The position numbers were made by a program, and so were the translations under genes. From Flavobacterium zhairuonense (lineage in GTDB: Bacteria > Bacteroidota > Bacteroidia > Flavobacteriales > Flavobacteriaceae): a DNA stretch of 64,000 bases. The stretch lies in NCBI RefSeq assembly GCF_004352915.1, contig NZ_SJSY01000075.1, positions 310,001 to 374,000 on the forward strand, given 5' to 3'. Shown here in pieces: positions 50,978 through 59,817 of this stretch (its first letter is position 1; each line of letters starts with the position of its first letter). The notes under the pieces are model-generated. The model made no database searches, was not told the DNA's origin, and was given only the letters and a program-made list of their open reading frames with translations.

Positions 50978-53530
50978 ATGAATGCATTTATGATTTACCT
51001 GCCAATTGTCATGGCAGTTTTAGGATTACTTTTCATGGGAATAAAAAGGACTTGGGTTTTAAAACAAGATGCCGGAGACGGTAAGATGAAAGAGATTTCA
51101 GATTACATCTACGAAGGAGCCTTAGCCTTCCTAAAAGCCGAATATAAACTATTAACCATCTTCGTAATTATTGCCAGTTTAGCTTTGGCTGGAATCACTT
51201 TTATTCCGGGAGTAAAAACCCATTTATTAATCGTAGTAGCATTTATTTTTGGTGCATTCTTTTCTGCTTTAGCAGGAAATATGGGAATGAAAATCGCAAC
51301 TAAAACAAACGTTAGGACGACTCAGGCTGCGCGCACAAGTTTGCCTCAAGCTTTAAAAGTTTCTTTTGGTGGAGGAACTGTAATGGGACTTGGTGTTGCA
51401 GGTTTAGCTGTTTTAGGATTAACTGCTTTTTTTATAATTTTCTTTAATTTATTTTCAGGCGGTGTTTGGAAAGACACCGAAACAATGACCGTTGTTTTGG
51501 AAACTCTGGCAGGATTTTCACTTGGAGCAGAATCAATTGCATTGTTTGCTAGAGTTGGAGGTGGAATCTACACAAAAGCTGCCGATGTTGGCGCCGACTT
51601 AGTTGGTAAAGTTGAAGCAGGAATTCCAGAAGATGATCCGCGTAATCCTGCTACAATTGCTGATAACGTGGGTGATAACGTAGGAGACGTTGCAGGTATG
51701 GGAGCTGATTTATTTGGATCTTACGTTGCGACAGTTTTAGCTGCAATGGTTCTAGGAAATTATGTTATCAAAGATATGGGTGGAAGCATCAATGACGCTT
51801 TTGGAGGAATTGGTCCGATTTTGCTTCCCATGGCAATTGCTGGTTTCGGAATTTTATTTTCGATTATCGGGACAATGTTGGTGAAAATTTCAGATGATAG
51901 TGCTAGAGAAGCACAAGTACAAAAGGCTTTAAATATCGGAAACTGGGTTTCTATCGGTTTAACAGCTATTGCTTGTTTCTTTTTGGTGCAACATATGTTG
52001 CCTGAAGTAATGACAATGGAATTTTTTGGAGAAGGTTCACAACAAATTTCTTCAATGCGTGTTTTTTATGCTACATTAGTCGGATTAGTTGTTGGTGGAG
52101 CTATTTCATCGGTAACAGAATATTATACAGGATTAGGGACAAAACCAGTTATGGCAATTGTTCAAAAATCTTCAACAGGAGCAGGAACAAACGTTATTGC
52201 TGGTTTAGCAACCGGAATGATTTCGACTTTTCCAACGGTATTATTATTCGCTGTAGCAATCTGGATTTCTTATGCTTTGGCAGGATTTTATGGAGTGGCG
52301 TTGGCGGCTTCTGCAATGATGGCGACAACGGCAATGCAATTAGCAATTGATGCTTTCGGACCAATTTCTGATAATGCTGGAGGAATTGCTGAAATGAGCG
52401 AATTGCCAAAAGAAGTTCGTACTAGAACTGATATTTTAGACTCTGTTGGAAATACAACTGCAGCAACCGGAAAAGGTTTTGCAATTGCATCTGCAGCTTT
52501 GACTTCATTAGCATTATTTGCTGCTTATGTGACTTTTACAGGAATTGACGGAATCAATATTTTTAAAGCACCAGTTTTAGCAATGTTGTTTGTCGGAGGA
52601 ATGATTCCAGTAGTTTTCTCGGCTTTGGCTATGAATTCTGTTGGAAAAGCGGCAATGGATATGGTTTACGAAGTGCGCCGCCAATTCAAGGAAATTCCAG
52701 GAATTATGGAAGGAACTGGAAAGCCAGAATACGGAAAATGTGTTGAAATTTCGACAAAAGCCGCTTTACGCGAAATGATGCTTCCAGGAATTTTGACAAT
52801 TGGTTTTCCTATCGCAATTGTATTAATAGGGAAATTAGTTTATGCAGATAACAATCAGTTGATCGCTGAAATGTTAGGAGGTTATATGGCTGGAGTTACG
52901 GTTTCTGGAGTGCTTTGGGCAGTTTTCCAAAACAATGCCGGAGGTGCTTGGGATAATGCTAAAAAGTCTTTTGAAGCTGGAGTTATGATCAACGGCGAAA
53001 TGACTTATAAAGGTTCTGATGCGCACAAAGCTGCAGTTACTGGAGATACAGTTGGAGATCCGTTTAAAGATACTTCTGGGCCATCAATGAATATTTTGAT
53101 TAAATTAACTTGCTTGATAGGATTAGTTGTTGCACCAATTTTAGGTGAAGGACATTCATCTTCTGGAATGGCTGAAAAAGGTTCTTGTTGCGTTAAAATG
53201 GAAATGCATGCAGGTGGAGTTTCTAAATGTGGCGATTTATCTTCAATGACAAAAGAAGAATGCATTAAGATGTGCAAAGAGAAAGGATGTACAGCAGAAG
53301 AAACTGCAAAATGCCTAGCGCATTATGATGCAAACGGAAAATATATTCACCAAAAGACAGATTGTTTTGATACAAGCAAATATGAGAAAAAAGAGCTTCG
53401 TGTTGAATTGAGAAATGAAAATGGCAAAACCATTGGAACAGTAACAAAAACAGAAAACGGCAAAACAACAACTGAAGTTTATGAAGGAACAGAAGCTGAA
53501 GTAAAAGCTAAGATTGAAGCTGTAAAATAA
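50978..53530 (+). CDS. hppA: Membrane-bound ion-pumping pyrophosphatase with Cys-rich tail
   Basis: An 850-residue M-PPase; the core (about 1-725) has 16 expected helices and signatures ADVGADLVGKVEAGIPEDDP, DNVGDNVGDVAGMGADLFGSY and GDTVGDPFKDTSGPSMNIL. NTTAATGKG (Ala at the position that is Lys in K-independent enzymes) points to a K-dependent, probably sodium-pumping type. After helix 16 comes an extra tail of about 120 residues with eight cysteines (737, 738, 751, 762, 766, 771, 779, 796), in patterns such as EECIKMCKEKGC, ending in a charged beta/helical part. M-PPase C-termini are usually extracytoplasmic, so the tail would be periplasmic. Confidence 0.95.
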   Translation: MNAFMIYLPIVMAVLGLLFMGIKRTWVLKQDAGDGKMKEISDYIYEGALAFLKAEYKLLTIFVIIASLALAGITFIPGVKTHLLIVVAFIFGAFFSALAGNMGMKIATKTNVRTTQAARTSLPQALKVSFGGGTVMGLGVAGLAVLGLTAFFIIFFNLFSGGVWKDTETMTVVLETLAGFSLGAESIALFARVGGGIYTKAADVGADLVGKVEAGIPEDDPRNPATIADNVGDNVGDVAGMGADLFGSYVATVLAAMVLGNYVIKDMGGSINDAFGGIGPILLPMAIAGFGILFSIIGTMLVKISDDSAREAQVQKALNIGNWVSIGLTAIACFFLVQHMLPEVMTMEFFGEGSQQISSMRVFYATLVGLVVGGAISSVTEYYTGLGTKPVMAIVQKSSTGAGTNVIAGLATGMISTFPTVLLFAVAIWISYALAGFYGVALAASAMMATTAMQLAIDAFGPISDNAGGIAEMSELPKEVRTRTDILDSVGNTTAATGKGFAIASAALTSLALFAAYVTFTGIDGINIFKAPVLAMLFVGGMIPVVFSALAMNSVGKAAMDMVYEVRRQFKEIPGIMEGTGKPEYGKCVEISTKAALREMMLPGILTIGFPIAIVLIGKLVYADNNQLIAEMLGGYMAGVTVSGVLWAVFQNNAGGAWDNAKKSFEAGVMINGEMTYKGSDAHKAAVTGDTVGDPFKDTSGPSMNILIKLTCLIGLVVAPILGEGHSSSGMAEKGSCCVKMEMHAGGVSKCGDLSSMTKEECIKMCKEKGCTAEETAKCLAHYDANGKYIHQKTDCFDTSKYEKKELRVELRNENGKTIGTVTKTENGKTTTEVYEGTEAEVKAKIEAVK

Positions 53531-53544
53531 GAATACAAGTTGTG

Positions 53545-53575
53545 ATCCTAACAGGCTTTTAAAACCTGTTAGGAT
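53545..53575 (+). repeat. CCTAACAGG palindrome after hppA
   Basis: 11-bp inverted repeat ATCCTAACAGG (53545-53555) and CCTGTTAGGAT (53565-53575) without T-tail. Elements of this type are widespread in Bacteroidota intergenic DNA as far as I recall; it precedes a proper terminator. Confidence 0.55.
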
Positions 53576-53584
53576 ATAAAAATG

Positions 53585-53620
53585 AAAATGCCTCTAAATA
53601 ATTTTAGAGGCATTTTTTAT
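53585..53620. terminator. Bidirectional terminator between hppA and higA (repeat copy 1)
   Basis: Stem AAATGCCTCTAAA with TTTAGAGGCATTT, loop TAAT-like, T-tail on the plus strand. The 36 bases are identical to 54367-54402. It overlaps the higA stop codon. Confidence 0.85.
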
Positions 53621-53985
53621 GGATTTAAACTATATTCTTTGATTAAAGTTGAAGCTGGAATATGAAGCGCTTCGGTTAAAACTCTAATTTGTTTTATTGT
53701 TAAGGCTCTTTTTCTATTGAATAATTCTGATACTCTCGAACGACTGTTTAGTATAATTCCTAAATCAGCATCAGTTAATCCATTTTGTTCCATCATAAAT
53801 TTTATGGCTTCTATAGGATCTGGTTCAGGGATTGGAAAATGTATTTGTTCGTATTTTTCTATAAGTGTTACTAGAATATCTAACTCATCACCTTCAATAG
53901 TGTTTGGCTTAGCGTCAAAAATAGAATCGACTCTTTCTAAAGCTGCATTATAGTCTTGTTCTGTTTTTATTGGGTTTATGTTCAT
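53617..53985 (-). CDS. higA: HigA-type antitoxin
   Basis: A 122-residue protein with a C-terminal helix-turn-helix of the XRE/HigA kind (about 60-118: FMMEQNGLTDADLGIILNSR, SRVSELFNRKRALTIKQI). The N-terminal 55 residues carry an acidic, helical segment of the type that wraps HigB. It neutralises the toxin and probably represses the operon. It starts one base after the higB stop; toxin-first order matches the HigBA family. Confidence 0.92.
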   Translation of the reverse strand: MNINPIKTEQDYNAALERVDSIFDAKPNTIEGDELDILVTLIEKYEQIHFPIPEPDPIEAIKFMMEQNGLTDADLGIILNSRSRVSELFNRKRALTIKQIRVLTEALHIPASTLIKEYSLNP

Positions 53986-53986
53986 C

Positions 53987-54283
53987 TTATAAATTTTTAA
54001 TATCTTTTAGATTGTCATATTCACTATGGGTTCCAACAAAAAGAATGTACACAATTTGTGTTTCATAATTTATTTTTACTATTAGGCGATAATGATTTCC
54101 ACAAATATTAAAAACTACTTTGTTGTTGCCTACAAAATCTGCAGTACCAAAAGAAGATTTTATAACGTTAGAATTTGCAAAATCATTTTTATCAAAAACT
54201 TGATACCAAGCTAAAAGCTGTTGTTTGGAATTTGGAAATCTTTCCCAAAAATTTTGCAGTGTTCTTTTTGCTATTATTCTCAT
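53987..54283 (-). CDS. higB: HigB-type mRNA interferase toxin
   Basis: A 98-residue toxin of the HigB family that cleaves mRNA at the ribosome. The fold-defining pattern is visible: RTLQNFWERFPNSKQQLLAWY, ADFVGNNKVVFNICGNHYRL and YILFVGTHSEYD. No obvious catalytic residue is lost. First gene of a two-gene operon with higA. Confidence 0.93.
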   Translation of the reverse strand: MRIIAKRTLQNFWERFPNSKQQLLAWYQVFDKNDFANSNVIKSSFGTADFVGNNKVVFNICGNHYRLIVKINYETQIVYILFVGTHSEYDNLKDIKNL

Positions 54284-54294
54284 AATTAGTTTGA

Positions 54295-54326
54295 CAAATA
54301 TATTGGTTTTTTCCCAAATAGGGAAA
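54295..54326 (-). promoter_or_regulatory. higBA promoter with operator-like palindrome
   Basis: Minus strand TATATTTG at 54302-54295 (TAnnTTTG) is 12 bases before the higB ATG. A TTTCCC/GGGAAA palindrome with 5-base centre (54310-54326) covers the spacer and likely -33 zone; TTTG lies at 54318-54315. A second TACTTTTG box at 54349-54342 would give a longer leader. This fits autorepression by the HigA dimer; the palindrome also occurs elsewhere in low-complexity form, so the assignment is tentative. Confidence 0.45.
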
Positions 54327-54366
54327 TTTATTTAATTGTCACAAAAGTAGGAAAATTTTTAAATAA

Positions 54367-54402
54367 AAAATGCCTCTAAATAATTTTAGAGGCATTTTTT
54401 AT
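54367..54402. terminator. Terminator (repeat copy 2) after the deoxynucleoside kinase
   Basis: The same 36 bases as 53585-53620: stem AAATGCCTCTAAA/TTTAGAGGCATTT with T-tail. On the minus strand it follows the stop of the kinase (54430) and precedes the higBA promoter. Confidence 0.85.
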
Positions 54403-54429
54403 TTCGTGAAAATTAGTGCAATTGGTGTT

Positions 54430-55044
54430 CTAAAACAACCCATTCAACTCGGCATCAATTCTATTAATGATGTTTCCTAGATCTTCTGGATTGTCAACAA
54501 AATTGATATTGTCAACATCAATAATCAACAATCGGCCTTTAGTATAAGTCTGAATCCAAGCTTCATATCTTTCGTTTAGTCGGCTTAAATAATCAATTGA
54601 AATTGAATTTTCGTATTCGCGTCCACGTTTGTGGATTTGTCCAACAAGATTCGGAATAGAACTTCTTAAATAAATCAATAAATCGGGAGCTTTTACCAAT
54701 GATTCCATTAATTCAAACAACGACGTATAATTCTCAAAATCACGGCTTGTCATCAAACCCATAGAGTACAAGTTGGGAGCAAAGATGTAAGCATCTTCAT
54801 AAATCGTTCTGTCTTGAATGATTTTTTTACCGCTTTCGCGAATTTGTTGCACTTGACGAAAACGGCTGTTCAAGAAATAAATCTGCAAATTGAACGACCA
54901 GCGCTCCATTTGGTGATAAAAATCGTCTAGATATGGATTGTCAACCACATCTTCGTAATGAGGCTCCCATTTAAAATGTTTGGCTAATAATTTAGTCAAG
55001 GTTGTTTTTCCTGCGCCTATATTTCCTGCTATTGCTATGTGCAT
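54430..55044 (-). CDS. Deoxynucleoside kinase
   Basis: A 204-residue P-loop kinase of the dNK family. Walker A GNIGAGKTTLTK near 7-18, the ERS/DRY-like IIQDRTIYEDAYIF (about 90-103) that carries the catalytic acidic residue, and SSIPNLVGQIHKRGREYE lid region. It phosphorylates deoxynucleosides for salvage; specificity is not readable. It overlaps the stop of the upstream gene by one base. Confidence 0.93.
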   Translation of the reverse strand: MHIAIAGNIGAGKTTLTKLLAKHFKWEPHYEDVVDNPYLDDFYHQMERWSFNLQIYFLNSRFRQVQQIRESGKKIIQDRTIYEDAYIFAPNLYSMGLMTSRDFENYTSLFELMESLVKAPDLLIYLRSSIPNLVGQIHKRGREYENSISIDYLSRLNERYEAWIQTYTKGRLLIIDVDNINFVDNPEDLGNIINRIDAELNGLF

Positions 55045-55859
55045 TACGGTGTTACGATTTTATAATTTACAATTTCTTTAGCTGTAAAAATAGATAAAAT
55101 TTGGTCTTTGTAATAGAAATTGTCAAACGATTTTTGTAAAATTTCAATTTCAGAAATTACTTCGGTTTTCTCTTTGCTAATGTCTCTTAAATACAAGTGA
55201 TTACCTTTGCTGAAAATGTATTTTTGCGCGTCAATTATTTCGATTTTATCAAAATCTTGCACATTTCCGAGGCTGGTGATTTTTCCGAAAATATCACATG
55301 AGAACCAGTTGTTTTTTTTGTCGATCCAATAAAAAGCATTAAAATCCGTCTGGTAATATTTTATAGGTTCTGTTAACGGAATCGAAACTGTTTTATATTC
55401 GTTTTTTAAATAATCAAATAATCCAATTTGTTGATTCAATGCATTGTAAATCCATAATTGATTTTGAGTTGACATTCCAATTGCGCTTACGACAATTGGC
55501 GTAGTATTCAACGTAAAATTGATTTCGGTGATTTTGTTTAGCTGATTGTCCAGCAAAACAACAGTATTGAAATCTTCATAATACAAAACCATTTTTAGAG
55601 GATTTTGCAAATCGGTTCTCGTAATGCTTCCTAATGAGACATTTTTGTATTCAAAAACCTCTTTTCCTTTTATTTTGCTGAAAACATTGTTGTTTATCTG
55701 ATAAATAAAACCAAAAGAATCGTAGCCTAAAAATGTATCAGCATTGAGGGCTGTATGAGAAATTGAAACAGGATTTATTTTTGAATTTTGTGCCAAAAGT
55801 ACAGACGGAAAGCCGGCAATTAAAATTAAAAATAGAAATGTAAGTGCCTTTTTGGTCAT
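55044..55859 (-). CDS. Secreted protein of unknown function (beta-propeller-like pattern)
   Basis: A 271-residue protein: signal peptide (to about 23, FPSVLLAQ) followed by repeated short beta-strand units with aromatic residues, reminiscent of a small propeller (about six repeats; for example LWIYNALNQQIGLFDYL, IKYYQTDFNAFYWIDKKNN). No known family name comes to mind. It is upstream of and overlaps the deoxynucleoside kinase by one base, so the two are co-translated. Conserved in Flavobacteriaceae in my memory, but I cannot name a function. Confidence 0.7.
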   Translation of the reverse strand: MTKKALTFLFLILIAGFPSVLLAQNSKINPVSISHTALNADTFLGYDSFGFIYQINNNVFSKIKGKEVFEYKNVSLGSITRTDLQNPLKMVLYYEDFNTVVLLDNQLNKITEINFTLNTTPIVVSAIGMSTQNQLWIYNALNQQIGLFDYLKNEYKTVSIPLTEPIKYYQTDFNAFYWIDKKNNWFSCDIFGKITSLGNVQDFDKIEIIDAQKYIFSKGNHLYLRDISKEKTEVISEIEILQKSFDNFYYKDQILSIFTAKEIVNYKIVTP

Positions 55860-56042
55860 GATTTTTTGGGTTTCTGTAGAGCCAAATTACAAAAAACTGT
55901 ATTATTGAGGGCTAAAAAAGTGCGTTTTTGCCGATTTTGCATTTTAAACCTTTTTAAAACGTAATAGTCTAAAAAATAGTACATTTTGTCTATGCCTTAA
56001 CAGAACTGATATATTATTTTTTTAGTATTTTAAAATAAATAA

Positions 56043-56050
56043 TACATTTG
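56043..56050 (+). promoter_or_regulatory. -7 element for the GLPGLI gene
   Basis: TACATTTG, 36 bases before the ATG at 56086. No TTG at normal spacing; upstream T-rich. Confidence 0.45.
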
Positions 56051-56085
56051 AGTGTAAGTTTATCGGATTTGCCAATTTAAATAAA

Positions 56086-57006
56086 ATGAAAATGAAAAAA
56101 GTGTTTTTTTATATGTCTTTACTGCTTGTTTTTTCTCAAGTACAAGCACAAAAAGATTTTCAGGGAATGGCCGTTTACGAGTCAAAAACCCAAGCTCCAA
56201 AAATGGACGGAATGCGTGCCAATAGAGATATTACGCCTGAAATGCAAAAAAACATGGAGGAGCGAATGAAAAAAATGCTTGAAAAAACCTTTATTTTAAA
56301 TTTTGACAAATCGGCTTCTATTTATAAAGAAGAAGAAAAACTAGAAACTCCAGGACAACAAGGAGGCGGCATGCGCATCATGATGAATTCGTTCATGGGT
56401 GGTGGAGGCACTTTCTATAAAAATGTAAAAAGCAAATCGTACACAGTTGACAAAGAATTTATGGGAAAAGAATTTCTAGTAGTAGATTCTTTGCCAAAAT
56501 TAAATTGGAAAATGGAATCTGAAACTAAACAAATTGGAGGTTATACATGTTACAAAGCAACAGCGGTAAAGGAAGCCAGCAAAACCGATTTTAGAAATTT
56601 CAGACCAAAAAATAATGATGATAAAAAGCCGGAAGAGAAAAAAGATGACACAAAGAAAACTTCTGGCGAAACGAAAACAAACTTTCAGGACAACTTCGAA
56701 ATTCCTAAAGAAATCATTATAACAGCTTGGTATTCTCCAGAAATTCCGGTGAATCAAGGACCAGAAAATTATTGGGGACTTCCGGGTTTGATTTTGGAAG
56801 TAAACGACGGAAGAACCACTATTTTATGTTCGAAAATTGTTTTGAATGCCAAAGATAAAGTCGAAATAAAAGCACCTACGAAAGGGAAAACAATTTCTCA
56901 AAAAGATTACGATGAAACAGTAATCAAAAAAATGGAAGAGTTTAGAGAAATGAACCGTGGTCGTGAAGGCGGTCCAGGTGGTGGTCCTGTAATGATCAGA
57001 CGATAA
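56086..57006 (+). CDS. GLPGLI family protein
   Basis: A 306-residue exported protein: signal peptide (to about 22, SQVQAQ), then a beta-rich region, a methionine/glycine-rich stretch (about 85-110), and the name motif GLPGLILEVNDG at about 229-240, just after ENYW. The C-terminal is arginine/glycine rich (REMNRGREGG and similar). Such proteins are typically encoded directly before a TBDR, as here (31 bases). Function unknown; may be a periplasmic helper or substrate-binding partner. The second Met could be the start. Confidence 0.92.
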   Translation: MKMKKVFFYMSLLLVFSQVQAQKDFQGMAVYESKTQAPKMDGMRANRDITPEMQKNMEERMKKMLEKTFILNFDKSASIYKEEEKLETPGQQGGGMRIMMNSFMGGGGTFYKNVKSKSYTVDKEFMGKEFLVVDSLPKLNWKMESETKQIGGYTCYKATAVKEASKTDFRNFRPKNNDDKKPEEKKDDTKKTSGETKTNFQDNFEIPKEIIITAWYSPEIPVNQGPENYWGLPGLILEVNDGRTTILCSKIVLNAKDKVEIKAPTKGKTISQKDYDETVIKKMEEFREMNRGREGGPGGGPVMIRR

Positions 57007-57037
57007 TTGTAAGCATATCATCTTTTAGATTTTCTCC

Positions 57038-59725
57038 ATGAAAAATATATTTCTTTTCGTCATTTTTTTAATGACCTCGATAACTTTTGCTCAAACGGTT
57101 CGTTTTGATGGTATTATTCAAGACGAGCAAAAAAATCCTTTGGAAATGGCCAACATTATGGCGGTTAATAACGGAACCAAAGCAATGGATTCTTATGGTA
57201 TTACAAATGATAAAGGAAAATTTCAGCTGACTTTAAAGCCAAATACTTCGTATACAATTAAGATAAGTTATCTTGGAATGAAATCTAAAGAGGTGGCCAT
57301 TTCGACCAATACGGAAAACATTGTTCAGAATATTGTAATGGATGGCGCGGGAATTGAACTTGAAGGTGTTGAAATCGTGCGTGAAATGCCGGTTTCTATA
57401 AAAGGCGATACAATTGTCTATAACGCCGATTCGTTTAAATCGGGAACAGAAAAAAAACTGGAAGATGTTTTGAAAAAACTACCTGGAGTTGAGGTAAATG
57501 CTGATGGTGAAATTGAAGTTGAAGGAAAAAAAGTCAGCAAATTAATGGTCGAAGGGAAAGACTTTTTTGACGGAGATACCAAACTCGGCGTTAAAAATAT
57601 TCCAGCAGATGCCATTGATAAAGTTCAGGTTTTAAGAAATTACAACGAAGTTAGTCAGTTAAAAGGTCTTGAAAATGATCAGGATAATGTGGCTATGAAC
57701 ATTAAACTGAAATCGGGCAAAAAGAACTTTTGGTTTGGTGATGTGACTGCAGGAGTTGGCGTTGCAGAACTTGACAGCCGTTATATTATCAATCCGAAAT
57801 TATTTTACTACAGTCCAAAATACAGCATTAATTTAATTACCAATTTTAATAATATTGGCGAATTGCCTCTCACGGCGCAGGATTATTTCAAGTTTACTGG
57901 TGGTTTCAAAAATATGATGAAAAAGGGCGGAAGCAATTTTAATGTTTCGTCAAATGATTTGGGAATTTCAGTTTTAAGAAACAATCGTGCTAAAGAAATT
58001 GAAACCAAATTTGGCGCAACGAATTTTTCCTATAACCCTACAAAAGCTTGGAATATTAGTGGTTTCGGAATTCTTTCGGTTTCAAAAACAGATTTAGAAA
58101 CCAAATCACAAACTACAATTTTAGATTCTGGTGATCAGCAGAAACGTGATGAAATGACGCATCAAAAAAACAATCTAGGACTTTTTAAATTGAGTTCGAG
58201 TTATAAACCAAGCGATAAATTTCAGTTTGATTATGATATTTTGACCAAGTTGTCAAAACAAAATGAAGACACAGATTTGCTTCGTGAATCGGTTGTGAAT
58301 AATGTTTCGGCAGTTGAAACCATTTTGACACAGAAAAAGCAAGATCCAACATCGGTAAATCAAAACTTAAGTTTGTATTACACGCAAAGCGACAAAAACA
58401 TTTTTGCTTTTGAGGCACAGCATTTATATCAAGACGAAAATCCGTTTTATAATGCAAATTTGCGTTCACAACCTTTTGATTTGGCCGGATACATTTCGGG
58501 ACAAAACCGAAATGATTTGAATCAGGATCGTTTTGTGAAAACAAACAAACTAGATGCAAAATTGGATTACTATTATATGGTAACGCCAAAAAGTAATTTC
58601 AATGTTACTGTAGGAAATACGTATTCGTACCAAAACTTCAATTCGCATATTTTCCAGATGTTAGATAACGGAAACAAAAACGATTTGAATGCAGCAGAAA
58701 ACAACAATGATGTTGATTACAGATTTAATGATGCTTTTTTAGGATTTCATTTTAAGATATTGACTGGAAAATTTACTTTGACACCGGGAGTAAGTTTGCA
58801 TACGTATCAAATGACAAACGGACAGCTTGGAACGGATTATTCTCAAAGTTTTACAAAAGTGTTGCCTGATTTCTTTGCTTTATATCAAATCAAAAAGTCG
58901 GAAACATTGACGTATAATTTTTCTTTGTCAAACGATTTTACAGATATAAATCAGCTTGCGGCGGGTTATGTTTTGTCTGATTACAGCAGTTTGTTCCGAG
59001 GAAATCGTCTTTTAGAAAATGCAACTTCACAAGTGCATTCGCTACGTTATTTTAAATATAATATGTTTAATTTCGAAAATATTTTTGCCAACGCAACATA
59101 CACTAAAAAAGTTGATGCGATCAAAACAAAGGCGAATTTTGATGGAATTAACCAATCTTCAGTTCCATACAATTCCAATTTGGCAGATGAAACCGCAAGC
59201 GGAATGGGAAGTTACGGGCGCTCTTTCTTGAAAAATTACAAAGCATCGGCAACGGCAAGTTTGAATTGGTCAAAATTCAACAATATTCAGAATAACGTTT
59301 TGGCTACAACAGAAAGTTTCACTCAAAGTTATACGGTAAAAGCGGCAACAAATTATAAAAACTTGCCTAATTTAGAGCTAGGTTATAATGCCTTGATCAA
59401 TCAATACAGCGGTTCTACTTATTATACAGACAAACCTTTTGCGAGATTAGATTATTATTTCTGGAACAGTTTTTCATTTGTTTCAGAGTATGAATTCTAT
59501 CATTATTATAATGGAAGCAAAACGGTTGATAACGAATATGACTTTTTAAGTGCCAGTTTAGTTTACCAAAAAAAGGACAGCAAATGGGAATATAAAATTT
59601 CGGCGACAAACATATTAAATACAACTTATCTTAATGATGACAGCTTCTCGCAGTTTTCCACACGAGTTTCGCAATATACTGTTCAGCCACGCTACATCAT
59701 CTTTTCAATGAAATATAATTTGTAG
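57038..59725 (+). CDS. TonB-dependent receptor partner of the GLPGLI protein
   Basis: An 895-residue outer-membrane protein: signal peptide (to about 18), carboxypeptidase-regulatory-like domain (about 20-110: FDGIIQDEQKNPLEMANIMA; TNDKGKFQLTLKP), plug-like domain (about 120-230: IKGDTIVYNADSF, VLKKLPGVEVNADGEIEVEG; KVQVLRNYNEVSQLKG), then a large barrel (about 235-895). It lacks a typical TonB box near the N-terminus and may be a TBDR-like outer-membrane protein that works with GLPGLI. Ligand unknown. Confidence 0.88.
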   Translation: MKNIFLFVIFLMTSITFAQTVRFDGIIQDEQKNPLEMANIMAVNNGTKAMDSYGITNDKGKFQLTLKPNTSYTIKISYLGMKSKEVAISTNTENIVQNIVMDGAGIELEGVEIVREMPVSIKGDTIVYNADSFKSGTEKKLEDVLKKLPGVEVNADGEIEVEGKKVSKLMVEGKDFFDGDTKLGVKNIPADAIDKVQVLRNYNEVSQLKGLENDQDNVAMNIKLKSGKKNFWFGDVTAGVGVAELDSRYIINPKLFYYSPKYSINLITNFNNIGELPLTAQDYFKFTGGFKNMMKKGGSNFNVSSNDLGISVLRNNRAKEIETKFGATNFSYNPTKAWNISGFGILSVSKTDLETKSQTTILDSGDQQKRDEMTHQKNNLGLFKLSSSYKPSDKFQFDYDILTKLSKQNEDTDLLRESVVNNVSAVETILTQKKQDPTSVNQNLSLYYTQSDKNIFAFEAQHLYQDENPFYNANLRSQPFDLAGYISGQNRNDLNQDRFVKTNKLDAKLDYYYMVTPKSNFNVTVGNTYSYQNFNSHIFQMLDNGNKNDLNAAENNNDVDYRFNDAFLGFHFKILTGKFTLTPGVSLHTYQMTNGQLGTDYSQSFTKVLPDFFALYQIKKSETLTYNFSLSNDFTDINQLAAGYVLSDYSSLFRGNRLLENATSQVHSLRYFKYNMFNFENIFANATYTKKVDAIKTKANFDGINQSSVPYNSNLADETASGMGSYGRSFLKNYKASATASLNWSKFNNIQNNVLATTESFTQSYTVKAATNYKNLPNLELGYNALINQYSGSTYYTDKPFARLDYYFWNSFSFVSEYEFYHYYNGSKTVDNEYDFLSASLVYQKKDSKWEYKISATNILNTTYLNDDSFSQFSTRVSQYTVQPRYIIFSMKYNL

Positions 59726-59817
59726 TATTTTGATTGCAAAATTTTAATGTTTAGGTATTTTTTTTCATTTTAATCAAATATCTTTACGCTTCATTATTAG
59801 CACATAAAATAATAGTC

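Noticed and set aside
53585..54402. 36-bp direct repeat considered as integrase attachment sites
   Set aside because: The repeat is a terminator hairpin, there is no tRNA target and no integrase gene between the copies.
58185..58589. Open frame of 134 codons on the minus strand inside the GLPGLI-linked receptor gene
   Set aside because: Shadow of a long, clearly coding plus-strand gene; composition is cysteine/histidine-rich as expected for the reverse frame, and no promoter is present.
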